From the NCBI GenBank assembly GCA_016858145.1, contig JAEHOE010000090.1, positions 310,001 through 374,000 on the forward strand: 64,000 nucleotides of DNA, read 5' to 3'. Positions 1 to 12,600 of the stretch are shown here, piece after piece. This DNA comes from Edaphochlamys debaryana (lineage: Eukaryota; Chlorophyta; Chlorophyceae; Chlamydomonadales). The position numbers and the translations under genes are program-made. The notes below the pieces were generated by a model, which worked only from the letters and a program-made list of their open reading frames with translations, ran no database searches and was not told the DNA's origin. Numbering within the stretch: the first letter of the stretch is position 1; each line of letters begins with the position of its first letter.

Positions 1-1238
1 GCAGCACAGGCGCTTGGGCCTTATGGTGCCCCCAAGATGGCTGCAGGTATCAATCTTGTAGCCCCCAAGAATGCTTCAGAGCGCACAATAGGGGCTTGGC
101 TGCGAAGCCCTTGACCACAAAAGTTCTGCCATCTGTACGGTCGTTGGGGAAGAATGAGGCAATTGGCCAAACGCCGTACCATGTGTACTTCGTACGGCAC
201 TCGCTGCTTGCTTGCGTCTCTCCAAAAGCACTTCGGCTGCACAGCGGCAACGCGCCTGCATCATGAATTGAAGCACGCGCTACTGCCCAAAAAGATCAGC
301 CCCCAAATTTTGGCGCGCAAAACGGCCAGTGGCAGGAAAGCAATTCTCTCCAGTCACAGAAACAACGGGGTGGGGTCGGTGCGGTCCGCAGAGCGGACCC
401 AGTCCTCAAGCGCAACCGCCGTCATTCGCCTCGCCTCCAGATTCGTTTCTACCTTTTCCCTTCTCTTCTCTTGGCTCCTCATCATCTTCTCATCATCTTC
501 CAGGTAGGTCAAGCCTGCCTCGAGAGTGAATTCTCCGCTTTATGCAACTGCACAGCCTAGATACGCCCAGGCGATAGGACCCCGCGATCCCATCGCAAGG
601 GTCCACACGTCCAAGCACGCTGCAGAACGCAGCTGCTCACTCCCACACAGTATAGCAACATGTCAAACCGCCGCATCCTTGCCTGCCTCGGGAAAAGCAC
701 AGGCAAGGCGCGTTATGCACAATGGCGCCAGACTGGAATCTCACTGTACCGCAACTCTGATCCCAGGTACGCGTGGCGATATATGCTTATGCTCTGAAAC
801 AAAAACCCGTGTGCGCGGGCACGCATGCATCCACAACAACAGTGAACCTCAAAACCAGCGCGGTGAAGGCAGACAGGCCTTCGCCACCGTAGACAAAATA
901 GCTTGAGGAGCCACTCGTAGCCCCGCCCAAGCAAGCCATGAAACCAAAAGCTGATGCTAGTACTCCAGGACCATGTGAAGCTACGGGCTAAGGAATACAG
1001 ACTGCGCCCAAGCTCACGAGCTTGTGGGCGCTGAAGCTGAGGTACAGAAACCAGCGCAAGCACAAAACGGCTGCAGCTGGTCAGCCCAAAGCATACAGAC
1101 TCATGCAGACTCATACAATGAAACATTTCTCTGCACCGCTGGGGCAAGCCCAGCCGGGCTTGCACTCGTACGGCTGACGCATCTCACCACCTCAAAAGCA
1201 GGCCTGACGTTCGCGCCATGCTGCGGCAGCGGGCTTGC
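1..1238. other. Intergenic, no gene recognised
   Basis: I see no convincing coding exon, RNA gene or element here. Short open frames exist on both strands, but none shows a recognisable motif or plausible splice structure. The stretch probably includes the 3' untranslated region of the leftward gene whose stop codon lies at 1239-1241. Confidence 0.4.
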
Positions 1239-2627
1239 TTAGATGGCACTGAAGACGGGGGTGGCTGTGGCGCGGGCGCGGGCGAGGGCGTCAGACAGGG
1301 CCGAGTTGATGAAGGCCCAGTCCGCCACCAGCTGCGCCAGGTCGGACACGTGCGTGGCGGCGCAGCAGCGGGAGGCGCCGTCCTCGCCCGTGGTGCTGGC
1401 GGTGAGCAGCAGGGTGGGGCTGCGGGTTGGGGAGGGGGACGGAGAGGGAGGGGAGGAAAGGGTAAGGGTAAGGGTGAGGCATGGGGAGCGGGAGGTGGGA
1501 TGCGGGCGCTAAGCGCTGGGAGAAAGCTGAGGAAGCAGGGAGGCGAGGCCAGGGCATTAAGATGTGTGATTGTTGCAAGAGTGTGCGGGAGGGCCGCACC
1601 TGGCGTGCAGGCAGCCCTCTGGCAGGAAGGCCGACAGCGCGACGTCGAGGCCGTGGATGGCGGCGGTGTGGGACACGCGCGACACGGACAGCGCAGAGCG
1701 GCCGCGCGCCAGCGAAGCGGTGCGGCACGTACGGCAGTTCTGCAGGCGCTGGCCGTACGACGCACCCACGTCCACGAACACGAACTGAGGGCGGGGAGGG
1801 GGGGAGGGGAGAAGGCGAGAGGCCGGGAGAAGGGTGAATACACTGCCAGAGCTACGCCGCAACAGTGGGTGTGGTGAGGAAGCCCCGGACAGGTCTGCAG
1901 CCCGCAACCTTACGCCAAGCCAGAGCAACCTCCGCTACTACATTGTTCGGCCCCCCTCCCCCGCCTCCTCCCACGCACCTGCACCTGCGCTCCCTCCCCC
2001 GCCGCGTACGCCCTCCGCAGCCTCTCGATGGTGCCTCCGTGCGCCGCCGCCGCCTTGGCAGAGATGAACACGGTGGCCAGCAGCTTGCCCTCGGCGCACG
2101 CACGCCGGTTCAGGTCGAACCACTGGGAGGCGGAGCCCACCACCAGCCAGTCAGACGGGTAGGCACGGGCGACGGTGGGTGCAGCAACCTGGGGGTGGGT
2201 GGGGTGAGGACGGAACGTGGTGGGTTGAGCGCGGAAGGTATGTAGGAAGCCGTCCCGCCCGACGCCGGTTGGCCGGACAACTCGCCGACGCCGATGTGTA
2301 GCTCACCTGCTCCATTGTGCGCTCCTTGACTGCTGGGGTTGCGTGGGTGATGTCGGGCTGCTTGGTGACGAGGGCGGACGCGGATGCCGCGAGGAGCATG
2401 GCCGGGGACATCGCGGCAACCTTGGCGAGAAGCGCCGCGGCAGCTCCAGTGGTCATCGATACAGACGACTGCTCGACTTGGGCGGGAGGCGACGCCGTTA
2501 TCGCAGCGGCGAGGCGGGACGGGCCACGAACTGCGATGGCGCGCGATGAAGTGGGGTGACTGCACGGGGCAGTGCAGCGCGCCGCACGGGTCGTGGCGCT
2601 GGAGCGCGAGACGAGGCACGTAGCCAT
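1239..2627 (-). CDS. Unknown probable plastid protein, paralogue A
   Basis: I do not recognise the family. Four exons fit GT-AG sites and stay in phase: 2627-2307, 2188-1979, 1784-1600 and 1419-1239, giving 298 aa. The first ~60 residues are rich in Ala, Arg, Ser and Thr and nearly free of acidic residues, which resembles an algal chloroplast transit peptide (inference). An Ala-rich hydrophobic stretch follows. The core (exons 2-3) contains WLVVGSASQWFDLNRRAC and FVFVDVGASYGQRLQNCRTC, with several Cys. The C-terminus ends ATPVFSAI. The gene lies head-to-head with a paralogue at 3643-5217. The cores are the same protein sequence, but the first and last exons have diverged. It lacks the intron that paralogue B has just after the LPEG position and uses a donor slightly further downstream. 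Function is unknown. Confidence 0.7.
1600..2170 (-). repeat. Left arm of gene-converted inverted repeat
   Basis: This segment holds exon 3 and most of exon 2 of paralogue A. On the minus strand, 2165-1945 (exon 2 plus about 30 bases of the following intron) is almost base-for-base identical to 4185-4385 on the plus strand. Likewise 1790-1615 matches 4592-4755, with only a silent difference seen in the central part. The intron between the two blocks is not conserved. Confidence 0.8.
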
Positions 2628-3642
2628 CTTTGGCAGTCTGGGCCGAGTGACAAAGGCTCTCGGAAAAGGCGACGCCCGCGGATGCGCAGGGATACTTTGA
2701 CGCGGAGCTTAACCAGCACGTAGGGCGCGCAGCTGGGCTCGAGTGGCGTAGCGAGCGCTATACGGGGCACTCAAAGCTGGCAGGCTTGACAAGACGTCGG
2801 TCGCAGAGAATGCTCGCGACGGTCTGTACTTGCACGGGTGGGGTTAGCCTCTTGACTGTGACCTGTGCGGTCGCTTGGTAGTGCTCGAGCGCAGCTGTAT
2901 GATGAGCAGAAGCAGCCTGAGGCCTTCTTATGGCATTTCGCGCCACACAATCCCGCAAAAAGTGCGCGGCAATCCCCGCGGACCAACCACATCGCGAACG
3001 CGATATCTTGTAGTCGCGACTTCAAGCGAGCGTTGACAGGCTGTTCCTGCAAGGCGCAGGCGTGGAGCTCGCGCAGACTGAGGTCACCCCCAGGTCAGCA
3101 GTTGCCTCGTCGCCGGGGCGTTTTGTTGTGAAACTCAGCTTCATGTACTTACGCGTGTTGCGTTACACGTAATAAGCTTTCGAACGAGCGGGTTCGAGTG
3201 CTTGCGGCCAACTTCCAGGCGGAGGCCGAACTCCTCGAGCGGAGCGACTCTCCCCTTGTGATGCTGACCTTGAAATGCACGTACTCGAAATCAATAGTTG
3301 AAGGTGCTGCAGGTGCAAGTCGCTCACCGAAGAGTGAGTCGGGCGCTCGGGCCGCGTCCCCCCAAAAACGAGCACATCCCTCCCTTAACCTTTAGAAGCA
3401 TAAGCTTGATGAATTACATCCGATCCAAGCAAGGGGGGCTGCTAAGCAACTGTGCACCGGCCCCATGTGCAAGAGATTCGCGGGGTACTTCTCCAACGAG
3501 CGCGGTGCCCTGGTATCCACACACAAATCACGCTGGTGATCAAACATATACCTAAACACACACATAACTCAGATATCATACTGCCAGAGGACGCGTTGCA
3601 GCTCATCGAACATCCATCCAAAGCCTTGCACCTGCACCGGTG
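2628..3642. promoter_or_regulatory. Bidirectional intergenic region between paralogues
   Basis: About 1 kb separates the divergent start codons of the two paralogues, so it must hold both promoters and both 5' leaders. I see no clear TATA box and no other gene. It is less GC-rich than the flanking exons. The two halves are not obviously inverted copies of each other, unlike the exons on either side. Confidence 0.5.
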
Positions 3643-5217
3643 ATGAAGGCCCTGCAGGCACCTACTCGCGCCTCTCAGCAGCCACATCTCTGCCGTGGTA
3701 GCTCGGCGCTGCGCGTGCGCGGCCCCACCCGCGCCCTCACCTGCCGCGCGGCGGGGATCCCGCCAGCCAGCACTGTCTCGGCTGGACCTCGCGCCTCTGC
3801 GAGTGGCCTTTTCTTCTCAGCTGACCTTGGTCAGGGTGCTAGTGCACTCCTTTCCGCGCTGTCCACCGTCCTGGCGCCGGCAATCACTCTAGCCGCTGCG
3901 CGGTCAGCGCCGGCCTTACGCCTCAAGGCCCCCAATCCCCTGATTGCGTCCGCGGAAGCCCTACTGCGGCCACCCGCCCTCAACGTAAGCCCACACGCGG
4001 ACCTGGGCCCGCCTCGCACTTCATGAGCCATGATGCGCAACCCCAAGCCCTACACACAACCTCCGATGGCCCCCTTCCTAACCCTGGTTGCTGCCCCTTC
4101 CGCTTGTCCCCGCCGCCCACGCAGCTGGCCGTGGCGACGGCCCCCTCCCTCACCTCCTCCATCTGCCCCTACCCTTCTGACTGGCTGGTGGTGGGCTCCG
4201 CCTCCCAGTGGTTCGACCTGAACCGGCGTGCGTGCGCCGAGGGCAAGCTGCTGGCCACCGTGTTCATCTCTGCCAAGGCGGCGGCGGCGCACGGAGGCAC
4301 CATCGAGAGGCTGCGGAGGGCGTACGCGGCGGGGGAGGGAGCGCAGGTGCAGGTGCGTGGGAGGAGGCGGGGGAGGGGGGCCGGGGGGAGCTGTACTTGG
4401 GTCGAGGCCCTGGCTTGCCATCAAGTGGGCCACAAAAGGGTTAGGGTTGTAGTAGTGGGGGCTGCTTTGCCTGGCGTGTGATTGCGGGCTGCAGACTTCC
4501 GGAGCTTTCCTCTCGCTTATCGCAGCGTGCCCCTGCCAGTCAGCTGACTGTCCTCCCCGCCCCTTGTCGTCTCCCCTCCCCCCCTCCCCGCCCCCAGTTC
4601 GTGTTCGTGGACGTGGGTGCGTCGTACGGCCAGCGCCTGCAGAACTGCCGTACGTGCCGCACCGCTTCACTGGCGCGCGGCCGCTCTGCGCTGTCCGTGT
4701 CGCGCGTGTCCCACACCGCCGCCATCCACGGCCTCGACGTCGCGCTCTCCTACCTCCTGCCCGAAGGTACGCGCAGCAAAGAGCCTGCTTCCCGTGTACC
4801 CTTCGCCTAGCCTGGGCCTATTCTTCAACTCACTCACGTTTGCACTGCCCGACTTAGCACTGCCTAACACACTGCCCCTTCCTCCCCCACCCACCCCTTC
4901 CCATGCCCCCCCTCCCAGGCCAGCTCCGCGCCTGCCCCACGCTCATGCTGACGGCCGGCGTGCTGGCAGCGGACGGCGCCACCCGCCTCGCGGCCGCCAA
5001 CCGCACCCCCTCCATCACGCAGCTCATGGCCAACGCGGCCTTCGTCAACGCCGCGTTCGCGCAGGCCAGGGAGCGCGCCACAGCCAAGCACGTGTCGGTG
5101 GCGGGGGTTAGGGTCGCGGAGGGCAGCAGGGCCATCCGGAGGCCGCGTGTGGCGCTGCCGCAGGGCCCCCGCGCGCCGGAGGTCTCACGGCGCGCGCCCG
5201 TACTCGTGGCCGCCTAG
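3643..5217 (+). CDS. Unknown probable plastid protein, paralogue B
   Basis: I do not recognise the family. Four in-phase exons, 3643-3984, 4125-4352, 4598-4766 and 4919-5217, give 345 aa. The ATG at 3643 opens a transit-like N-terminus rich in Arg, Ala, Ser and Thr (MKALQAPTRASQQPHLCR), followed by Ala/Leu-rich segments that could be membrane-associated. The core repeats the WLVVGSASQWFDLNRRAC and FVFVDVGASYGQRLQNCRTC blocks of paralogue A exactly. The last exon (CPTLMLTAGVLAADGATR) aligns with A but is clearly diverged, and it carries a basic extension of about 35 residues that A lacks. Stop TAG at 5215-5217. Two TGTAA motifs at 5960-5964 and 5969-5973 could be its poly(A) signal, implying a 3' UTR of about 750 nt. 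Confidence 0.7.
4180..4766 (+). repeat. Right arm of gene-converted inverted repeat
   Basis: Exon 2 from 4183 onward, the first ~30 bases of the next intron, and exon 3 are the inverted counterpart of 1600-2170. Exon 1, the rest of the introns and exon 4 are not close matches, so identity is confined to the gene centre. Confidence 0.8.
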
Positions 5218-6668
5218 GGCGGGCCTGGCAGCGTACCGGTGCGTACCGGTACTGGTGTGCGCAGGGCGCCAGGAAACTCTATCAATGCCAAAGGAGAGCC
5301 GGAAGAGGCGAGAGAGGGGTTCGGGCTGCTGCGCCTGGACGAAGAGCGCTGGCATGCACGCGCCCCTCTGACCGCAAGCCCATAGCTGCAAGACGTGAAC
5401 GTCCAATAAACATAACCACAGAGCAAGCATACTCTCTCATATATACATACCCTGCTGAGCTGTTGCTCCGCAGCCCCGTCCGCTTCAAGTACGTAAAGTG
5501 ATTCATGTGTTGCACCACGGGGTGACAATTTTGATGGCGGGCTTTAGCCCCATGTTGCCTCAAGAACTGGCGAGGGATTCATGTCTGTATGTGCGTGATT
5601 CGATTCGCAACGAGACACTCCCCGGGAGACCATGCGTAGGACTCGCGCCGGGGGGTCGCCGCAAGGGATCTCCCAGCAAAGCATGCTGCACATTTAAGTC
5701 CTTTGGGTCGTTTGGCCGTTAAAGTGGTTCAATGATAGGGTACTGAGAAGGGAGGTTGGGATTCATGCGGTGGTGTACATCATGTTGAGCGCATGCAGGT
5801 TAGGAAAAAGCATGCCGACGATAGCTGCACATACCGTAGTCATACAAAGATCCGTACATAGGCGAACATGAGGTGAAAGGTGGACGGGATCTGACTCCAC
5901 GATGACATGCCGTGGCCCTGCCCTGTCCCGCGGCGGCTGTGCTGAGTACTCAAATTTGTTGTAACTTGTGTAACTGCTCAGTAGGATGGTCGTGTCGCCC
6001 ACATCAGCCAGTACAGCATGCCCCGCGCCTCAAATCCCCGGCTGGCCGGCTCCCTGTCTGAATGCACAGGCGCGAGCACGGGCCAAGTGGACGGCAACCT
6101 CTCACGGACCAGACTCTAGCTCAGCTCATAAGCCGCTCGACAGCGTTTACACGAGTACTGGTTCCGACTTCCGCGCTTTAACAGCCCCACCTACGAGCTT
6201 CGACAGCGCGCGCCGCCATACGCATCTACACACCACCGGACCCCATGCACCTTGCTGTCCCCGCAAGACCCGCAAGTCACATGCAGCCGGAGGGCATCAT
6301 CCCCAACCGTACTGACACCAAGGCGTGCCACGCCCCGGACCCAAGCTCCCCCGGACCCTGTCTCGGACCTCCCGGGCCCATGCCGAGACTCCCTATGGCT
6401 TAAAGAGTGCGAAGCGAAGCGGCAGTCTGGTCGCCAGCAGCCCCCGTGGAGCCCTCAACGTATCACCCATACGGTAGGCCCTCCCCGCAGCGCCATCCAG
6501 TCGCACGCCAAACAGACCAAACCCAGAACCGTCGAAGGTAACGGCCTGAGCAACAGCAGAGCCTCTGCTCAGGACCCGCAGCCCCGCCCTCTACATCCCA
6601 GCCGCCTTCGCGTTCTCCGTGTCCTCGTCATCAGGCTCTCAGCGCCCCGTCCCTCCTGTCGGCGGGCC
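5218..6668. other. Convergent 3' intergenic region
   Basis: The region lies between the stop of paralogue B (+) and the stop of the PhoD-like gene (-). It probably consists of two facing 3' untranslated regions. TGTAA motifs at 5960-5973 (+) and its reverse complement TTACA at 6147-6151 (for the minus-strand gene) are candidate polyadenylation signals. No coding exon is recognised. Confidence 0.5.
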
Positions 6669-9600
6669 TCAGTACCCCGGGTAGCCGCCTCCGTACGGCG
6701 GCTGGCCGGCCGGCGGCGGGGCGCCGTAGGCTGCGGGCGGCGGCGGGGCCCCGGGTGGGTAGCCTCCGTAGCCCCCAGCCGGCGGCTGCTGGGGCGGGTA
6801 GGGCGGCTGGCCACCCTGGCCTGGGGGCGGAGGGTACGCCCCCGGGTACTGGCCAGCACCCGGCGGCGGTTGCTGCTGCCCGTACGGCGCCGGCGGCGCA
6901 CCGTACGGCGCGGGCGGGCCGCCACCGTAGCCGTAGCCGCCGCCGGCTGCCGGGGGCGGAGGCTGTTGTCCGTACGGCGGCGGAGGCTGTTGTCCGTACG
7001 GTGGGGGCTGCTGACCGTAAGGCGGCGCCTGCGGGGGCGGCTGTTGCCCGTACGGCGGTGGCTGCTGGCCGTACGCAGGAGGAGGCTGTTGCTGCTGTTG
7101 CCCATACGGCGCCGGCGGTGAACCGTACGGCGCTGGCGGCGGCTGTTGCCCGTACTGCCCCGGCTGCTGCTGCGGCTGCCCATACGGCTGGGGCTGCTGC
7201 CCGTACGGCGGCGGAGGCTGCGCCTGTTGCACGTACGGTCCCTGCGGCTGGGGCTGCTGCCCATACGGCGCCGGCGGGGCCTGCCCGTACGGCCCCGGCT
7301 GCTGCTGCTGCTGCTGCGGCTGACCGTACGGCGGTGGCGGCGAGCCCGCACCTGGCGGCGGGGCCCCAGGCACTCCCGGATAGATCCCCTGGCCTTGGCC
7401 CTGGGCCTGCCCCGGGCCCGGCCCCTGCGCCCCTCCCTGGCCCTGGCCCTGGGCGTGCTGGATCCCAGGATCTAGGCCGTATCCCGAAGGCCCCGGCGGC
7501 GGGCTGCCCTGGTTCTGGATCGAGAGGGATCCAAGCTGGGCCGTGGCGGCGCCCAGGGCGGCGCCCGTGGAGGCCTCGTGGGCGGTGGGCCCGGGCCCGG
7601 CGCCGGGCGGTTGGGCCCCGGCGGGGCCCGACGGGACCCCGTGCGGGCCCGAGGCGCCCCCGAAGGCCGCCTGCACCTGGGAGTTGGCGCCCGCGCCCAG
7701 GCCCGCGCCGGCGGGGCCAACCTGCGGCGAGGCAGGAGGCGGAAGGTGAGACAAGCCGGCTTGTGAGGCAGGGTAGCTGAACTATCACCCGCACTGCAAA
7801 CAATTGTAACACGCATGTAGCTAGCACCCTCCCCTGCCCCCCCAACACCCCCCACCCCCACGCACCTGCCCCGACGGCAGCAGCGGCTGCGCCGCGTCCA
7901 GCCCCACCCCCGCCGCCACCAGCTCCGCCTGGAAGCGGATCATGAGCGGCTGGGGGAGCGGGGGGGCCACCGCCAGGGGCACCTGACAGGGGGGAGGGTG
8001 CAGGGGGGTTGGCGCGGGGGACAGAGGGGGCTGGAGGAGGAAGGTGAAGCGGAGGAGCGGAGTACGCGAGGGGAGCCGGGAACAGGGTGCGCGTAGGGAG
8101 CACCGAGACAGCTGGCGGAAGCTGGCTCCCCGGACCGGATGCGAGTCACCTGCCCAGACTAGACTGGACCGGACTGGAGTCGACTAGACCAGACTAGACT
8201 GGACTGGACAGGACTGCAGTGGACCGGACAGGCGTGAGGTGGAGTGCAGTGGACGGGCCGGACCGGGGTGGGGCGACAGCACCTGCTGGAACCTGCTGGG
8301 TGGTGGCCAGCTTCCGGCTCCCACCACCGGGGGCTGGACACGACCGGACCAGACCGGTGTGTGCCAGAACGGTACGCGTGGGGCCCTGGTGGCCTGCCTC
8401 CGGCTTGCCCCCTCCCCCGTGGCCCCTGCCCACCTGGCTGTAGGTGCCCGGCGGCAGGATGAGGGGCGGCACCAGGATGTCGTACGTGTACGGCCGCACC
8501 TGCACATATAACGATGGGGGGGTCAGTACGGGAGGCTCAGGGAAGGGGTTGACGAAACCCGCCGCCAAAATGGCTCCGTGGCCCCATCCCCCGGCGCCCC
8601 GGTGGTGCGAGAGTCAGGGGAGGGGCATTCATAGCGCCTCTCGCCCCCGCCGCTTCAGGCTGCCAAATCATCCCCCTTCCCCTGCCGACCCACCTTCTTC
8701 TGCGTGCCTCACGCCCCTCACCCCCTAATGGCGGCCACTCGGTCGCGTCGGTGTGCTGTGGCTTGAGTCATCCCACCACCCCCACCCCATCCCCCATTCC
8801 ATCCCCCACCCCACCCCCCCTCAATCCCCCCACCGCCACACCTCCTTGTATGTGGGGTGCTCCACCCGCAGCTGCATGACCAGCGATCCGTCCGGGTCGC
8901 CCCCCGACGCGCCCCCCGCCATGGCCACCGCCGCCGCCGCCGCGCCCGTGAGCAGCGGCCGCTCGTGCACGTCCAGCCAGTTGCGTGCGGCCTTGAGCAG
9001 CACACCCGCCTCGAACACGGGCTTGAGCTTCTGGCGGGTGAACTGGGGGGGGGGGGGAGGGTGGGGGGGGGGGGATGGGGCAGGGGAGAGGGAGGCTTGG
9101 GCAGGTCGAACGCTTGTGGCCACCTCTCACACCAGTGGTACCGTATTCCCTCTTCCTGGCCCCCGGGCTCGCTGGCTGCCGCCATACCTTTCAGGCTCTC
9201 CAGTCTCTCACTCGTCATAGTTCATCCCCCTCCCCCTCCCCCCCCCCTCACGTTGTCCACCATGAGGTCCTTGTTGGAGGCCGTCAGCGCCTTGATCACT
9301 CCGTCGGGCGGGGGGATGTTGCCGATGGCGGAGGAGATGACCTGGAGCATGTAGCTGTGTGTGTGGGGGAAGGGGGGGGGGAGGAGGCAAGGGTGAGAAC
9401 CCAGCAGGTGATGCTGGCCGAACCCAGGAGGAGGGCGTGCTGCGCGTGCGCCCGTGCCGCCCTTTCTGTGTGCGGCGGAGTGCCGAGCCGAATCGCAGGC
9501 CCCCGCCCCTCCTCGCTGGCCACCTCCTCGCTGCACCTTCACGTTCCGCCCTTGCTCCCCTTCCCCCTCCCCTTCCCCGGCTCCTCCCCCCTCCCCCACC

Positions 9601-12600
9601 GGTGATCGGACTTGAGGTTGGCCTTGGGCAGGGTCTGGAAGCAGCCCACGGCCGCGCAGTGCACGTCGCCCGACAGGAAGGTAACGCGGAAGCCGCGGGA
9701 CTGGGGTGGGGAGGGAGGGGGGAGGAGGTGAGGCAGTGGTGCGTGGGACCCATCCGTGCCAACCCCTCCCACGTGGATCCCGCTGCCCTGCCGTACGTGC
9801 CCTCCCATGTGGAACTCCCCCCTTGCCCCCCTCCCCCCCCCACCAGCGCCAGGTCCTGGCACATCTTGACCAGGCAGTACTTCTCCTGCTCGTGGCTCTT
9901 GGCCGACCAGTGGTCCAGCAGGTCGTCGAGGAGCTCGGGCTCGCCTGGGGAGAGGGGAGCGGTATGGGGGGGGGGGGGGCGGGCGGTGGGTTTGGGTCGC
10001 TCTCCACCTGCCTGGACACCCCCTCCCTGTTTGCCCCTTCCATCCCCTCTTTCGCAACGGCCCCCCTCCCCTCTCACCGAACTGGCTCATGATGTGGTGG
10101 CTGAGGCCCGTCTTCTGCAGGAAGGCCGTCAGCGCGTTGGCCATGACGCCCGTGCCGGCCAGGGCCACTGGGGGGGGGGAGGGGGGGCGGGGGAGGGAGC
10201 GGGGCGCACTTACAGGTGGGGACATGGCGGTTAACCCCCACCTCTCTGCCCTTTCTCCCCACCCTCGTGAGGCCACCCGTTCACGCGCATGGCCTCTCCT
10301 GCGCCGTGTTCTTCCTGCCCCTCCGCCCGCCCCCGCCCCCCCGGTCCCCCCCGCCCACTCATGGCCTCCTCTATGCCCGGCACGGTGGGGTAGATGAGCG
10401 GCACGGTGGCCAGCACCACCACGTGCCGGGTGCCGGCGGGGAGCTTGGCCAGCTGGGGGGGGGGGGGATGGAGGGGGGGATGGGGGAGGTGCGTGTGAGG
10501 TGAACACAAGCCGCCTCCCAGTCCTCCTCCGCCCCTGTGTCATACTGCACTCCCCAACAAACCCCTCGCAGGCCTCTCTGCCGCTGCAGCCGCCCCTCCT
10601 CTCCTCCTCCCCCCTCCCCCCCCACCTGGTCCTGGAATGCCGCCCACGTGGCCGGCCGCACCACCTGCTCCCGCGTGCGCTCCCCGCGTGTGTCCAGCGC
10701 CACCACGGCCGTGGTGTTGCCCAGCATGCGGGTCCAGGACAGGCCCGTCAGGCCCCAGCCCTGGGGGGGAGGGCGGGGGGGGAGGGTGGACCAGGAGGGG
10801 AAGAGGCAAGGCGGGGAGGGGGATGCAAGGCAAGATTTGGGCTGTGAGTAGCCCTGCTTTGCCTGGCCAATGCGAGCAGCCCTCGCTACTCCTTGACCTG
10901 CTTGCCGTAGACCCGCACCCCGGGTAAGGCTGACAGCGCGGGGTTGCGTTGGCACAAGACCACCCCCTCCCCTCCCCGCCCGCCCCCCACCCACCCTGTT
11001 GAGCTGGCGGTGCGTGTCCTCGGTGGCGTGGCACTGGAAGAGCAGGTAGAACTTGCGGGCCACGAAGTACACCCCCGCGAACACGGCGCAGTTCTGGGGC
11101 AGGGGACGGAGGGGGTTACAGGGGATGGTAGGGGGGGCAAAGTTGGGCCGCTTCGCAGGGGGAAAGGGCTCCCCTAAAGTGCCTTTGGCCATAGCGTGCC
11201 ACCCCCCTGGCCCCTGCCCCGTGTTGCCTCGGGCGTTGCCCTCCTATACTGCCCTTCCCGCCCCCCCCCCCCACCACCACCAGTCCGCACCTGCAGCTCG
11301 GGTGGGTAGGAGCCCCAGCCGTCAAAGATGCTGTGGGTTAGGGAGCGGGGCGGGCGGGGCGAGGCGAAGCTGGTGTGAGGGGTGGAGGAGCGCGGCTTGG
11401 GGGACGGCGCGCTGCGAATTCGGCCGCTTCAGGAGCATGCATGGAGCGAGGGGGACGGGGGGAGCAAGTGTAGGCCGCCCCTCTCCCCGTCCTGTCCCTT
11501 GCAAAGGGCCCCCTGGGCCCCTCACCCCCACCCCACGCCCCTCGTCCCCGTCCCCTGCCCCCCTCACTCGTGGTCGTCCCAAATCATGCACTGCGGCAAA
11601 AGGGGAGGCGCGGCGAGGAGGTCGGATTGCAAAAAATAAACAGTCCAAGCGCTGCTGTGGATCCCACGCCCATGTCGGGCATCAGAAGGGCTAGGGACTG
11701 GTGATGGGTACGGCTCCATGAGCCCTTGCCCCGCACCAAACCCGTCCGTGGGAGCACAAGGGGCCCCGCCTAAACGCTCCCTTGGTCCCGAGCCCTCCAT
11801 CGCTGTCTTCCAACAGCCGGCCCCCCACCTGCGGGATGGCCGCCACCGCGTCCTTGAGCACGTCCTTGCCGAAGTGGTGGGTGTAGTTGCGGAAGTAGAA
11901 GTCAAAGCACTCGTTGACCATGGCCTGGGGGGGAGGGGGGAAAAGAGGGGGGCAGGGGCGGTGGGGCCGGTGCCGAAACGTGCTTTCGGGCCCGCGCAAC
12001 TGCCGAGAGAAGAGAGTGCCGTGACACGCCTCGCGCAGGCCGGGCTTGCCATAACCCACGCCGTGACCGACCCCTCAACTGTGCCGGCTCCCATTGCCCT
12101 CCCTACAACCCTACCCCACCTGTGACGTATCAGTGGCCTCTCCCAACACACACACCGGCTAACCTCACCTGGGAGAAGGGGTGTGCGTTGCGGCTGGGTT
12201 TGTCCAGGATGCAGGTCCACTGGGGGGCGGCGGGGGTGGGGGGGGAGGGGGGGGATGGAGCGGAGGAGGGCAGGGGTGGGTGGAGCAATCACAAGTTCAT
12301 GCCGGCATGCCCTCCGCTGCACGTTCCCTGATCCCCCCCCCTCAGGGGCGAAAACGCACCCCCAACCTCCGCTCCCTCGCCCCTCCCCCCCTCCCACACA
12401 CACCTGCGTCAGGCTGGGCAGCTTCCACACGTCTGCCGCCGTCAGGGGGGGGGGGGCGAGGGGGGGTGAGAAGGCGCGAGAGTGTGTGTCAGTGGCGAGG
12501 CCATGCACCCCACGGCACCCCACGGCCGGACCGGACACCGTCCCGCGGAGGGGTGGGGAGCTCGGTTGCACACCGTGCGCTGCACGACCTCGGCTCCGGC

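Noticed and set aside
1184..1877. Overlapping open frames of 219 codons on both strands over paralogue A
   Set aside because: They cross introns and conflict with the in-phase exon model conserved in paralogue B.
6569..8103. Long minus- and plus-strand open frames overlapping the PhoD-like tail (up to 490 codons)
   Set aside because: They are shadows of a codon-repetitive GC-rich exon. Only the frame ending at 6669 continues the upstream domain exons in phase.
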